NCBI RefSeq assembly: GCF_002246015.1
Contig: NZ_NOLJ01000001.1
Location: 978,234-1,042,233 of the forward strand
Source: Nostoc sp. 'Peltigera membranacea cyanobiont' 210A
GTDB lineage: Bacteria; Cyanobacteriota; Cyanobacteriia; Cyanobacteriales; Nostocaceae
DNA length: 64,000 nt
Direction: 5' to 3'
The translations under genes were made by a program, and so were the position numbers. Position 1 is the stretch's first letter. Each line of letters starts with the position of its first letter. Below are positions 1 through 8,789 of this stretch, one piece after another. The notes under the pieces are model-generated. The model saw only the letters and a list, made by a program, of their open reading frames with translations. It ran no database searches and had not been told where the DNA came from.

Positions 1-45
1 GTTCATCTCTTCGTCACGCTTACTTACAATTTTCTTGCTAACCAT
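1..45 (-). CDS. 5' end of a minus-strand gene cut by the window edge
   Basis: An ATG read on the minus strand from position 45 opens a frame that runs without a stop to the window edge (15 codons, MVSKKIVSKRDEEMN). An AGGA-containing stretch lies about 10 bases upstream of it. The fragment is too short to assign a family. The main support is position: the tandem-repeat array and the plus-strand pentapeptide gene that follow would then lie between divergent genes. It could be chance. Confidence 0.4.
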   Translation of the reverse strand, partial: MVSKKIVSKRDEEMN

Positions 46-155
46 CTTGACAAATCCTGTTTGAAATGGAATGAATCAGCCCTGCTTGGAAAGGGGAGGG
101 AACCAGATTTTTTATTTCCCCGCTTTATAAGGGGGGATTAAGGGGGGTAATTTGG

Positions 156-173
156 CTTGTGTGTACACCGTAG
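156..173 (+). repeat. dispersed 18-bp repeat, copy 1
   Basis: The 18 bases CTTGTGTGTACACCGTAG occur here and again, identical and in the same orientation, at 8935-8952. The core TGTGTACAC is nearly palindromic. Just upstream is a degenerate G-rich/C-rich remnant (about 90-150) of the kind scattered through this genome. Function unknown. Confidence 0.7.
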
Positions 174-246
174 CCTTTTAAGAGAGATGTCAGAATATTA
201 AGTTGCACATTGCATCTTAATATAAAAAGGCAAAAAATGAGCCTTC

Positions 247-460
247 GATGCTCGAAGTTGACCTTCTGAGGCTCGAAGTTGACCTTCTGAGGCTCGACGT
301 TGACCTTCTGAGGCGTTGACCTTCTGAGGCTCGACGATGACCTTCTGAAGCTCGAAGTTGACTTTCTGAGGCTCGAAGTTGACCTTCTGAGGCTCGACGT
401 TGACCTTCTGAGGCTCGAAGTTGACCTTCTGAGGCTCGAAGTTGCACCTTTTATCCTCGA
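247..460. repeat. 21-bp tandem repeat array (about 10 units)
   Basis: About ten consecutive copies of a 21-bp unit, consensus GAGGCTCGAAGTTGACCTTC plus T. The two common variants differ at one A/C position (CGAAG versus CGACG). The fourth unit has lost about 5 bp, and the last two units decay towards the right. Because 21 is a multiple of 3, several minus-strand frames stay open and would give heptad peptides such as RRSTSSL. I read those frames as by-products of the period. The array lies between the window-edge gene and the pentapeptide gene. A different-sequence array with the same period is at 22089-22455. Confidence 0.92.
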
Positions 461-560
461 AATTGCGCCTTTTATCCTCAACCAACAAATATATCTAACC
501 ATTCCTGAATTTACAGGAGTGAGCGTGTAGTAAAATTTGCTCACCTCCGTAAAGTGCAAC

Positions 561-2453
561 ATGGCTTTAGACTTCTCCGGTCAAAATCTCCGAGGACGCA
601 ACTTCAAAGGTAGACAAGACCTTGCAGGTGCAAACTTTAGCTATGCCGACATCCGAGGGGCAAACTTCACCAACGCTAATTTAACAGCTGTAAACTTCAG
701 TTATGCACAAGCTGGACTGCAACGACGTTGGGCAATTGGTGCAGTACTAGTAACAGGCTTATTGGTTTTATCCGCACTATCAAAATCTGTAATTGTAGCT
801 TTACTAATAGCTTCACTGGTAGTTATCAGCATAGCTATGGTTGCTTCTAGATATAACTGGGCTGTTGCTCTGACTGCAAATCTGGTTTTAACTATAGCTG
901 GTTCTATAGCTTTCGTTTTGGCTTTGATTATCTCAGCAATTGTAACTGGCTCTATATCTATATTTGATGTTGTTTTCGCTGGTAGTGTGCCAGTTGTTTT
1001 AGCGTTTTTAGGGTTTATATACTTAGCTGTAGTTGGCTCTAGAGGCGCAATTATATCTACAGCTAGAGCTAGCGTTGAAGCTGGTATTGTGCCTTTTTCC
1101 ATAGCAATAGCTGACGAGTGTTTAAAGACTGCTATTACTAACACGGGTGGTACAAGTTTTGGCAAAGCTGATCTAACAAATGCTAATTTTACTGCGGCGA
1201 CGCTGAAAAACACTAATTTTGCATATGCTAATGTAACTAATACTTGCTGGTTTCAAGCTAAAAGGCTTGATCGTGCTCGTGTTAGTGCAACTTATCTTGA
1301 AAAACCACAAGTACGCAAGCTAGTAATTACAAGACAAGGACAGAACAAAAACTTTGACCGTCAAAACCTGCGAGGTGTGAACTTACAAAAAGCTAACTTA
1401 GCAGATGCTAGCTTTATTAGTGCTGATCTGAGTGAAGCCAACTTGCAAGATGCCGATTTGTCAAGAGCAAAGCTCAAGCAAACCCAACTAGACGGCACAG
1501 ATTTAACAGGTGCAACCCTCACCGGCGCGTACATCGAAGATTGGGGCATTACAAATACAACTAAATTGCATGGGGTGAAGTGTGAATATGTCTTTATGCG
1601 TTTACCCACCAAAGACGACCCCGATCCCCTCCGCAAACCTGATAATAAACAAGAGGTATTCGCAGACGGGGATTTTGCCGACTTTATCAAACCAATTTTT
1701 GACACCCTCGACCTTTACCACAATCAAGGCATTGACCCTCGCGCCATTGCCATAGCCTTCAAAAACCTTGCCGAAAACCATCCCGAAGCTCAGTTAGAAA
1801 TCGTGGCAATGGAGAAACGCGGCGATGATAAAATCTTACTCAGAGCCAAAACCGCCGCAGGTAGCGATAAATCTCAACTGAGTGCAGAATATTTTGATGA
1901 CTATAATCAACTCAAAGCTTTATCGCAGAGTCAGCAATTATTGCTGGTAGAAAAAGATAAGCGCATTATTAGTTTAGAAAATATGGTAGATACTGCTCTC
2001 AAGCAGCCGAAATTTTATACTCAAGGAGATACAAATATGTCAGATATCAGCGGCATCAATATTCAAGGTAGCAGTAATGTTAGCGGTATCGCTGGCAATA
2101 ATTCTATTGCTAATCTAGGAACCATTAGCGGTAACGTGAGTATTGCCCTCAATCAGTTACCTGATGCAACCGATGCCGAAAAACCAGGAATTAAAGAATT
2201 ATTGTCGCAGTTGCAAGATGCAATCATCCAATCCACATATTTGTCAGAAGAAGACAAAACCGAAGCGCTAGAACAGGTGAACACTTTGGCAGAAGCGGGT
2301 AAAACTCCCCAAGAATCCACTAAGCAAAAGACGGCGAAAACTGCAATCACCATGTTGAAAGGGATATTTACAGGCTTACCTGCTGTTGCTTCTCTGGTGG
2401 AAGCGACTAATAAATTATTGCCTGCGATCGCAAAACTATTCGGTTTGGGATAA
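561..2453 (+). CDS. pentapeptide-repeat membrane protein with C-terminal helical module
   Basis: A 630-residue protein. Residues about 5-48 are A(N/D)LxX pentapeptide repeats. Residues about 50-160 contain roughly four hydrophobic membrane segments. Pentapeptide repeats resume at about 200-230 and 265-330. A soluble C-terminal part follows, with a charged helix (about 460-485), a Gly/Ser/Asn-rich stretch (SGINIQGSSNVSGIAGNNSI) and a helical end rich in Leu and Ala ending KLFGLG. Pentapeptide repeats form right-handed quadrilateral beta helices; their role here is unknown. An upstream in-frame TTG at 537 exists, but MALDFSGQNL from ATG 561 fits the repeat register better. The C-terminal layout resembles scaffold or signalling proteins of multicellular cyanobacteria (inference). 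No enzymatic motif is seen. Confidence 0.88.
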   Translation: MALDFSGQNLRGRNFKGRQDLAGANFSYADIRGANFTNANLTAVNFSYAQAGLQRRWAIGAVLVTGLLVLSALSKSVIVALLIASLVVISIAMVASRYNWAVALTANLVLTIAGSIAFVLALIISAIVTGSISIFDVVFAGSVPVVLAFLGFIYLAVVGSRGAIISTARASVEAGIVPFSIAIADECLKTAITNTGGTSFGKADLTNANFTAATLKNTNFAYANVTNTCWFQAKRLDRARVSATYLEKPQVRKLVITRQGQNKNFDRQNLRGVNLQKANLADASFISADLSEANLQDADLSRAKLKQTQLDGTDLTGATLTGAYIEDWGITNTTKLHGVKCEYVFMRLPTKDDPDPLRKPDNKQEVFADGDFADFIKPIFDTLDLYHNQGIDPRAIAIAFKNLAENHPEAQLEIVAMEKRGDDKILLRAKTAAGSDKSQLSAEYFDDYNQLKALSQSQQLLLVEKDKRIISLENMVDTALKQPKFYTQGDTNMSDISGINIQGSSNVSGIAGNNSIANLGTISGNVSIALNQLPDATDAEKPGIKELLSQLQDAIIQSTYLSEEDKTEALEQVNTLAEAGKTPQESTKQKTAKTAITMLKGIFTGLPAVASLVEATNKLLPAIAKLFGLG

Positions 2454-2459
2454 TTTAAC

Positions 2460-2565
2460 GTGAGTTCAACAAACCTCTCCCAGCCTCCATCTAAAGCTTA
2501 ATTCTTTCCCTCTCCGACTCGGAGAGGGACGGTTTTACGTAGTAAAACCAGGGAGAGGTCTTATA
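2460..2565. repeat. palindromic C/G-rich intergenic element
   Basis: The segment starts CCTCTCCCAGCC and ends CCAGGGAGAGG, so the ends are inverted repeats. It encloses the smaller palindromes CCCTCTCCGACTCGGAGAGG and GGTTTTACGTAGTAAAACC. It sits between the 3' ends of two convergent genes, where it could also act as a transcription terminator. It is one of many 'ccctctcc' elements in this window, the most striking being inside ileS. Confidence 0.75.
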
Positions 2566-2573
2566 AAAAATCT

Positions 2574-3143
2574 CTAAGCCGTTAATACTTCCTGCGCTGT
2601 CAGTTTTAACTCAGGAAAAGTCGGAGAACAAATTTGCTGGTTCTCTGTAAATACTGTTTGGTTATAATGTCCTTCATCCAACAAACAGACTGTCACCTTT
2701 GCCTCAAGAGGATCAACAATCCAGTATTCAGGGATAGAAAAGGCTGCATACTCAAGTGGTTTCCTTTGATAATCTCGCTTCACAGACTCAGCGCTAACCA
2801 CTTCTATTGTCAACAGTGGAGGTAACTCAAGCACCGCCGATTTACCCTGAATAGATTGTCTCTGTTCTTCAGTCATCACAATTAAGTCAGAGAGACGGGA
2901 TTTTTTGACGGAGGTACGAACGCCAGTCCCACTAGGGCGAACCTGCCAGTCTAACCCTAGTCGTTGGATTTCCAGATAGAAGCGGATCAACAAGAAAGTG
3001 ATGATAGCTTCATGCAAATCTGAGGCTGGAGGCATTTCTAACAGTACCCCATCCTCAAGTTCATAGCGCTTGTCAGTGCCATCGTCGTAGGTGAGATATT
3101 CCTTAAAAGTATACAGACGTTCTACAGGTTTTGTAGTGGACAT
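2574..3143 (-). CDS. Uma2 family (DUF820) PD-(D/E)XK-like endonuclease
   Basis: A 189-residue protein with the Uma2/DUF820 pattern: YTFKEYLTYDDGTDKRYELEDGVLLEMPPAS at the N-terminus, then LHEAIITFLLIRFYL, VRPSGTGVRTS, LSDLIVMTEEQ, LLTIEVVSAESVKRDYQRKPLEYAAFSIPEYWIVDP and a short C-terminal strand region. The E-V-x-S and K-x-x-EY residues correspond to the restriction-nuclease-like core seen in this family. Cyanobacteria carry dozens of such genes and their target is unknown. It is convergent with the pentapeptide gene. No partner is visible. Family call is strong; function is not. Confidence 0.92.
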   Translation of the reverse strand: MSTTKPVERLYTFKEYLTYDDGTDKRYELEDGVLLEMPPASDLHEAIITFLLIRFYLEIQRLGLDWQVRPSGTGVRTSVKKSRLSDLIVMTEEQRQSIQGKSAVLELPPLLTIEVVSAESVKRDYQRKPLEYAAFSIPEYWIVDPLEAKVTVCLLDEGHYNQTVFTENQQICSPTFPELKLTAQEVLTA

Positions 3144-3145
3144 AC

Positions 3146-3226
3146 TTTTGTAATTCGTAATTCGTAATGACGCTCGTGGACTCGCTAACGCTACGCTAAC
3201 GTAATTCGTAATTAAGAGTTCTAATT
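3146..3226. repeat. heptanucleotide STRR (GTAATTC) with an embedded palindromic repeat
   Basis: Tandem heptamers GTAATTC flank a short insert containing GCTAACGCTACGCTAACG, and the reverse-complement words (TAATTACGA) close the segment. Heptamer STRRs of this kind are typical of Nostoc/Anabaena genomes. It lies between the divergent Uma2 and CruP-like genes, so their promoters must be inside or beside it. Confidence 0.8.
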
Positions 3227-3304
3227 ACGATTTATCTGGCCATGATTATATCTACTTTCTTCATTCTCAGGTAGTTTTGGAATGTAGAGTTGAGTTTTGC
3301 CAAA

Positions 3305-4852
3305 ATGTCTTTAACAGAAGAAATTCTTTCCCAATTACCCGGCGATGTTTTAGGAGGATTGCGCCAAGGCGATCGCATCCTCACATCTCTGCGCGAAAAC
3401 TCCGCACCAGTACCAACTTTAGTTAAAGAAAATCAACAGCCTTTAGGCGCTGTAGACTTCGATGTGCTTATCTGCGGTGGCACGTTAGGGATTTTAATTG
3501 GTTGCGCCTTGGCAATAAAGGGATTGCGGGTAGCATTGCTGGAACGGGGTATTTTGCGGGGGAGGGAACAAGAGTGGAATATTTCTCGCAAAGAATTAGA
3601 TGTATTTGTGGAATTGAACTTGCTGACTGAGGAAGAATTAGAGAGTGCGATCGCCACTCAATATAACCCAGCGCGAGTTAGTTTTGCTGGCGGTACAGAA
3701 GTTTGGGTAGAGGATGTCTTGAATATCGGCGTAGATCCAGTTTATCTACTAGCTACCTTGAAAACCCGATTTCTCGCCACTGGGGGAAAGTTGTTAGAAA
3801 ACACACCCTTTACCGAAGCAGTGGTTCATCCCGATGGGGTGATGGTAAATAACCAATTCAAAACTCGGTTATTAATCGACGCGATGGGGCATTTTTCACC
3901 CATCACCCAACAAGCACGCCAAGGCAAAAAACCAGACGCTTTGTGCTTAGTTGTAGGAAGTTGCGCCCAAGGTTTTCCAGAAAATAACTCAGGCGACTTG
4001 TTATTATCCTTCACATCTTTGCAGAATCAATGCCAATATTTCTGGGAAGCCTTTCCAGCCAGGGATGGCAGAACCACTTACTTGTTTACCTACATGGATG
4101 CACATCCCCAACGCTTGAGTTTAGAAGCTCTATTTGAGGAATATCTGCGTCTTTTACCAGAATATCAGGGAGTGGAATTGAGCAAACTGAAATTTCAACG
4201 GGCACTATTTGGTTTCTTTCCCACCTATCGCCAAAGTCCGCTAAAAACTCCTTGGAGTCGCATTCTACCAGCCGGAGATAGCAGTGGTAGCCAATCTCCC
4301 TTGAGTTTTGGTGGTTTTGGAGCAATGGTGCGTCACCTAAAGCGTTTAACTTATGGCATTTACGAAGCGCTGGAAACAGAACAATTATCTGCAAAAGCCT
4401 TAGCACTGCTGCAACCCTATCAGCCGAGTTTGACTGTTACTTGGTTGTTTCAAAGGGCGATGAGTGTTGGTGTAAATCAGAAAATTGCCCCAGATCAAAT
4501 TAACCAATTACTCTCAGCGGTATTTCAAGAAATGCAACAGTTGGGTACACCAGTGCTAAAACCATTTTTACAAGATATAGTGCAGTTTTCGGCATTAACG
4601 CAAACACTGTTAAAAACTGGTTTATATCATCCGGTATTAGTTGCCAAGATAATTCCGCAAGTAGGTTTGGCAAGTTTGTTAGATTGGATGTTACATTACA
4701 GTAATTTAGGTGTATACACTGCCTTGTTTTGGTTAAGTCCAATGCTAGAAACATGGATAAAGAATCAACCAAAAGAACAACAATATTATTGGCATCGTTT
4801 GATTGATGCTTGGAAGTATGGTTCTGGCGGTGATTATTCAGATGAAACTTAG
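3305..4852 (+). CDS. cruP: CruP/CruA-type lycopene cyclase-family flavoprotein
   Basis: A 515-residue protein. A non-canonical FAD-binding segment, DFDVLICGGTLGILIGCALA, is followed by LRVALLERG, then the diagnostic block GREQEWNISRKELD and FAGGTEVWVEDVLNIGV, and later RILPAGDSSGSQSPLSFGGFGAM, the second flavin region. These blocks are shared by cyanobacterial CruA and CruP and by plant CruP; CruP is my preferred call. CruA cyclises lycopene; plant CruP limits accumulation of carotene epoxides. Which activity this copy has cannot be read from sequence. ATG 3305 is preferred over the in-frame TTG at 3290. Two membrane-protein genes follow on the same strand with 23-bp and 42-bp gaps, so they may be co-transcribed. 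CrtR, another carotenoid enzyme, lies 2.9 kb downstream. Confidence 0.75.
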   Translation: MSLTEEILSQLPGDVLGGLRQGDRILTSLRENSAPVPTLVKENQQPLGAVDFDVLICGGTLGILIGCALAIKGLRVALLERGILRGREQEWNISRKELDVFVELNLLTEEELESAIATQYNPARVSFAGGTEVWVEDVLNIGVDPVYLLATLKTRFLATGGKLLENTPFTEAVVHPDGVMVNNQFKTRLLIDAMGHFSPITQQARQGKKPDALCLVVGSCAQGFPENNSGDLLLSFTSLQNQCQYFWEAFPARDGRTTYLFTYMDAHPQRLSLEALFEEYLRLLPEYQGVELSKLKFQRALFGFFPTYRQSPLKTPWSRILPAGDSSGSQSPLSFGGFGAMVRHLKRLTYGIYEALETEQLSAKALALLQPYQPSLTVTWLFQRAMSVGVNQKIAPDQINQLLSAVFQEMQQLGTPVLKPFLQDIVQFSALTQTLLKTGLYHPVLVAKIIPQVGLASLLDWMLHYSNLGVYTALFWLSPMLETWIKNQPKEQQYYWHRLIDAWKYGSGGDYSDET

Positions 4853-4875
4853 AATTTTATTGGTGTGAGGATAAC

Positions 4876-5580
4876 ATGATGGAACGGAAATCATCAGGAA
4901 TCAAATACTTTGCAGTGCTGATTGGATTCCTGCGCGATCGCCAAGGATTTCTAGAGGAAATTCGCCAAGGTACGAGATTACCAAATAAAATCATTTCGCT
5001 GCTGGTTTGCAGTTCTTTATTTATCGCTGCTTATGGCGGAATCATTGGTGCATACCATAGCTGGATGCAAGCTATATCTTCCGCCATTAAACTCCCAGCC
5101 CTCTATTTAATCACACTTTTGATTTGCATCCCGACGTTGTTCTTTGCAAATATTATTTTTGGTTCAAAACGGACTTTTGCCCAGCATTTAGCATTAGTCT
5201 TAACTGCGGTTTCAGTCACGAGCGTACTTTTATTTAGCTTTGCCCCAATCACACTGTTTTTCTTAATTACCACCAATAATTACCAATTTTTAATTTTGTT
5301 AAATGTCTTTATCTTTGCCATCACTGGATTTATTGGTATTTCGTCTTTATATCAAGCCACGAGTTTAGTTTTAGAACAAGATGATGAAGGTAGTAAAACC
5401 CGCCAGAAAATTTTACAATTTTGGCTATTTCTTTACGCTTTCGTAGGCAGTCAGTTAGGATGGACTCTCAGACCGTTTTTTGGTACACCTGGTTCTGTCT
5501 TTGAACTATTTCGCGAAAGAGAAGGTAATTTCTATTTAAGCGTCATTAAATCTCTTAGCTATCTCTTTGGATTCCGTTAA
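4876..5580 (+). CDS. multi-pass membrane protein, paralogue 1 of a tandem pair
   Basis: A 234-residue protein of unknown function. A soluble N-terminus of about 35 residues contains FLRDRQGFLEEIRQGTRLPNKI, followed by about five to six hydrophobic segments (starting about 38, 72, 105, 135, 180) and a conserved SQLGWTLRPFFGTPGSVFELFREREGNFY block near the C-terminus. The next gene encodes a paralogue with the same block order. The two are roughly half identical by eye, so the pair arose by tandem duplication. Membrane proteins with an LGW.LRPFFG block occur in many bacteria without a firm role. Proximity to the CruP-like gene suggests, but does not show, a link with membrane pigments. Confidence 0.85.
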   Translation: MMERKSSGIKYFAVLIGFLRDRQGFLEEIRQGTRLPNKIISLLVCSSLFIAAYGGIIGAYHSWMQAISSAIKLPALYLITLLICIPTLFFANIIFGSKRTFAQHLALVLTAVSVTSVLLFSFAPITLFFLITTNNYQFLILLNVFIFAITGFIGISSLYQATSLVLEQDDEGSKTRQKILQFWLFLYAFVGSQLGWTLRPFFGTPGSVFELFREREGNFYLSVIKSLSYLFGFR

Positions 5581-5622
5581 TTAGTCATTAGCAATTCCCC
5601 AAAATATACAAACTATAAACTT

Positions 5623-6330
5623 ATGCTGAAAAAGCAAAATCGCGGAATTCAACAATTTGGTGTTTTGGTTAATTTACTGCGCGATCGCCAGTCATTCTTA
5701 GAAGAAATTCGTCAGGGAGTGCGATTACAAAATAAAATCAGTTCTCTGTTCGTAACTAGTTCTATTTTCTTTGCCCTTTACGGAGCAATTATCGGTGCAT
5801 CCCACAGTTGGGGACAGGCATTATCTGGTGCTATTAAACTTCCGGTATTCTATTTAATCACACTGATTATTTGTTTCCCAACTTTGTTCTTTTTTAATGT
5901 TTTGTTTGGTTCTCGGAGCAGTATTCTACAGCATTTCGTTGTATTACTCACATCTGTATCAGTGATTAGCGTACTTTTATTTAGCTTGGCACCAGTTACG
6001 CTATTTTTTCTAATCACTACACCCGATTCTTATCAATTTTTTAAACTGCTGAATGTATTTATTTTTGGCATTACAGGCGTATTTGGCGTCAAGTTCCTGT
6101 ATGAAGGAATGCAATTACTTTCTCAACAAGATGAAGTTGGTAAAAAAACCCGCACCACTATTTTAAGATCCTGGTTATTGCTTTATGCCTTTGTTGGTAT
6201 GCAGTTAGGATGGTTTCTCAGACCATTTTTTGGTGCCCCTGACTCTAAATTTGAGTTATTTCGGGCAGTGAAAGGCAACTTTTATTTGGATATTGTAACG
6301 GCGATTTCCGAAATTTTAGGTTTGCGTTAA
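5623..6330 (+). CDS. multi-pass membrane protein, paralogue 2 of a tandem pair
   Basis: A 235-residue paralogue of the preceding gene: LLRDRQSFLEEIRQGVRLQNKI at the N-terminus, the same set of hydrophobic helices, and MQLGWFLRPFFGAPDSKFELFRAVKGNFY near the C-terminus. The start ATG follows a 42-bp gap. Conservation of the charged N-terminal segment and the LGW.LRPFFG block in both copies argues that both are functional rather than one decaying. No catalytic motif is visible; the two could form a heteromer (inference). Confidence 0.85.
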   Translation: MLKKQNRGIQQFGVLVNLLRDRQSFLEEIRQGVRLQNKISSLFVTSSIFFALYGAIIGASHSWGQALSGAIKLPVFYLITLIICFPTLFFFNVLFGSRSSILQHFVVLLTSVSVISVLLFSLAPVTLFFLITTPDSYQFFKLLNVFIFGITGVFGVKFLYEGMQLLSQQDEVGKKTRTTILRSWLLLYAFVGMQLGWFLRPFFGAPDSKFELFRAVKGNFYLDIVTAISEILGLR

Positions 6331-6375
6331 TCTCAGAAAAAGATAATTACTCTAGTTCCCAAAACTTTCCTCCTT

Positions 6376-6432
6376 CCCAGGCTGCCGACTGGGAATGCAT
6401 TCATTGAGCCAGAGACTCAATATACCTTTTAC
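6376..6432. repeat. partial inverted copy of the 8790-8897 element
   Basis: The words CCGACTGGGAATGCATTCATTGAG and AGAGACTCAATA match the reverse complement of part of the element at 8790-8897 (GACTCAATGAATGCATTCCCAGTCGG). It is followed at about 6450-6490 by a CCCTCTCCCTTGGGAGAGGG palindrome. Both are dispersed intergenic repeats without coding capacity. Confidence 0.75.
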
Positions 6433-6550
6433 ACAAATGCAAATTTCAAAGTCCCTCTCCCTTGGGAGAGGGATTTAGGGTGAGGGCTTTAGATTCATGC
6501 AACAAGTCTAATCTCTAAAAGCTTCTTCTAGACTGACTTTCAGCTTCAGC

Positions 6551-6973
6551 TTAAGGGTCAGTTTTCAGATATTCTTGTAATTGTTGGGTACGCAGTTTTG
6601 TGGTATCTTCCAAACAACCAAAATAAATGGTAGAAGCAATACTTCCGCCCTCATATCTGCTTCTTTCAAACTCACAATTGCTATCTCGAAACTTGATCCA
6701 TGCAAGTTGTGCAGCAATCAATTTCTGTTTTCTAGGCCTTTCTAGTGTAGATATCAATTGTTGATAAACTTGATTCAGTTTTCTATCTGCATTCTGATAA
6801 GATAACTTCGTACATTCATTAATTGCTGCTTGAGTTTGAGGATTATTGCAGTTTAACTTTTGAACTAAGCGCATCTCAGATAAATCTGGCGTTGTGCCTG
6901 CTATTGTTATGGCGGAGGGATTTAAACTGCTGAGGGTTAGTATACTGGACAAAACTAGTAATAATTGACGCAT
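6551..6973 (-). CDS. LprI-like (DUF1311) secreted protein
   Basis: A 140-residue protein with an N-terminal signal peptide (LLLVLSSILTLSSLNPSAITIAG). The mature domain has the LprI-N/DUF1311 pattern: CNNPQTQAAINECTKLSYQNADRKLNQVYQQL, then AQLAWIKFRDSNCEFE and the closing cysteine GCLEDTTKLRTQQLQEYL. The paired cysteines suggest disulfides in the periplasm. Family members include a mycobacterial lysozyme inhibitor, but most are uncharacterised, so inhibition of lysozyme is only a possibility here. Single gene; no operon partner seen. Confidence 0.9.
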   Translation of the reverse strand: MRQLLLVLSSILTLSSLNPSAITIAGTTPDLSEMRLVQKLNCNNPQTQAAINECTKLSYQNADRKLNQVYQQLISTLERPRKQKLIAAQLAWIKFRDSNCEFERSRYEGGSIASTIYFGCLEDTTKLRTQQLQEYLKTDP

Positions 6974-7716
6974 AGCAAAATCTTTGTTGTTAAGTATAGA
7001 AATTTGATATTTTTGGTAGCCTCGAACTCAGAATCAGAGTAGGAAGTGGTATGCTCCACAAAGAAGTGTCATGGTTCGTTTTGGCTACCAGTACACCCCA
7101 GCGATGGAGTTTTGGTTAAAAGAAGAAGACAGCAACTGCATGAAATCGAAATGGGATAAGCGATCGCTAGTATATATACTTATTGCATCATCCCGAAAAA
7201 GGGATGAAATTTTTATTTAAGCAAATAAAATATATTTTTTTGTTTGAAGTATGATATCTGTGTCTAAAATATTTTTATTATACAGCCAAATTATGACAAA
7301 ACTCTTGCATTGATCGTTCAAATAACTGTATTCTTTATATTGTTGAAAATTGTTTTTTACAAAATCAATAACAAAGTACAATTTCAGCACATCGCAAAAA
7401 ACATTGACTGGGCAAATCGATAAATATCGATATCAAACCAAAATCTATGTATGCCGTTGTCGCTGGCATTATGAGTAACAGGAGCAACTCCCGAAATGAA
7501 AAATCAAATATTTTGTTTATGTGTGTAGTGTAGCAAGGAATTCAAAATTTTTCCTATCCCCTATCTCTTACAGTCCATACCTAATTTGAATAGAGAAGAG
7601 TATTGGCTAAATTTTCAATCTTTTCATCTCTTTAATCAGGGCAAGAAATCTATTCTGTGCTGGCTGAGTTTGGGATTTCAAAACCATTTTATCAACGAAT
7701 CAAGACCAGGAAAATT
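6974..7716. other. intergenic region upstream of crtR
   Basis: About 740 AT-rich bases between divergent genes, presumably holding the promoters of the LprI-like gene and crtR. It contains one HIP1 octamer (about 7161), the short dyad ATCGATAAATATCGAT (about 7418) and a 49-codon frame at 7071-7220 that I do not trust. No terminator, repeat element or riboswitch was recognised. Confidence 0.6.
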
Positions 7717-8778
7717 ATGACCTCTTTAGATCCTAATTTTTTTGACATCCCGGACAAAAGCCTAATCATCATCGACCCAGCCGTTGATGACTATAAAAAG
7801 CTAAATGGCAACAACTTGGAAGTCATCTTTAAAGACGTAGTAGATACAGAAGTAAGAACGGTAACTTCAGAAGCACAAAAACTGCTGAAAGCTCCACCAA
7901 AGGAATTATTAGCACCTCCTGGTGATTTCAATCCTACACTACTACTGTTTTTTGCATCGGTGACAGTACTGGTGTCATCTCATTGTGGTTACTGGCTTTG
8001 GCAATGGCCAGACTGGCTGTGTTTTAGTTTTAATATTATTGCTTTGCATTGTTCTGGAACAGTAATTCATGATGCTTGTCACCAATCTGCCCACCGCAAT
8101 CGAGTCATTAATGCCATATTAGGGCATGGTAGCGCCCTGATGCTAGGGTTCGTTTTCCCAGTGTTTACACGAGTACATTTGCAGCATCACGCTCATGTCA
8201 ACCATCCCAAAGACGACCCAGATCATTTTGTTTCTACAGGTGGCCCGCTGTGGATGATTGCATTTCGATTCTTGTCCCACGAGGTGTTTTTCTTTCGACG
8301 ACGACTGTGGCGCAAATATGAACTATGGGAATGGTTAATTAGCCGCTCAATTGTTGTTGCAATTGTTTATATCTCAGTTCAGTATCATTTTTTAATGTAC
8401 GTTCTCAATTTTTGGGTTGTACCTTCTGGTATCGTGGGATTAATACTGGGCTTGTTTTTTGATTATTTGCCCCATCGTCCCTTTGTTGAACGCGATCGCT
8501 GGAAAAATGCTCGTGTATACCCTAGCCCAATTCTTAACATCCTAATTTTAGGTCAGAACTACCATTTAATTCATCATTTATGGACTTGTATTCCCTGGTA
8601 CAAATATCAGTCCACATACTATCTAATGAAGCCTTTGTTAGATGAAAAAGGCTGTTATCAAACTTCAGGGTTACTGCAAAAGAAAGACTTTTTAGAGTTT
8701 ATTTACGATATCTTTGTAGGGATTCGCTTTTCTCATCAAAAAACTAAAAATCAAGATGAATCACAAATTCGTAAATAA
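7717..8778 (+). CDS. crtR: beta-carotene hydroxylase (CrtR type, membrane di-iron)
   Basis: A 353-residue membrane desaturase-fold protein that would hydroxylate beta-ionone rings (beta-carotene to zeaxanthin, or late myxoxanthophyll steps in cyanobacteria). The three histidine boxes are visible: HDACHQSAH, HLQHHAHVNHP and NYHLIHHLW, plus the linking motif DYLPHRPF. Hydrophobic stretches lie at about 70-120, 215-240 and 245-265. A GTG at 7657 would add 20 residues, but ATG 7717 has AGGA six bases upstream and is preferred. The N-terminal 60 residues before the core are longer than in the most compact homologues. It is monocistronic; the downstream repeat element separates it from the next convergent gene. 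Other membrane desaturases share the boxes, but the carotenoid hydroxylase pattern fits best. Confidence 0.85.
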   Translation: MTSLDPNFFDIPDKSLIIIDPAVDDYKKLNGNNLEVIFKDVVDTEVRTVTSEAQKLLKAPPKELLAPPGDFNPTLLLFFASVTVLVSSHCGYWLWQWPDWLCFSFNIIALHCSGTVIHDACHQSAHRNRVINAILGHGSALMLGFVFPVFTRVHLQHHAHVNHPKDDPDHFVSTGGPLWMIAFRFLSHEVFFFRRRLWRKYELWEWLISRSIVVAIVYISVQYHFLMYVLNFWVVPSGIVGLILGLFFDYLPHRPFVERDRWKNARVYPSPILNILILGQNYHLIHHLWTCIPWYKYQSTYYLMKPLLDEKGCYQTSGLLQKKDFLEFIYDIFVGIRFSHQKTKNQDESQIRK

Positions 8779-8789
8779 GCATTCTATCT

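Noticed and set aside
247..460. CRISPR array
   Set aside because: Units are contiguous with no spacers, the unit is only 21 bp, and no cas genes are nearby. The same applies to 22089-22455.
125..562. Minus-strand frames across the 21-bp array that would encode heptad-repeat peptides
   Set aside because: All three minus frames are open only because the period is a multiple of three; none has a convincing ribosome site and the peptides are pure repeat.
7071..7220. A 49-codon plus-strand frame upstream of crtR
   Set aside because: No ribosome site near the ATG, no family resemblance, and a HIP1 octamer in the middle; chance is likely.
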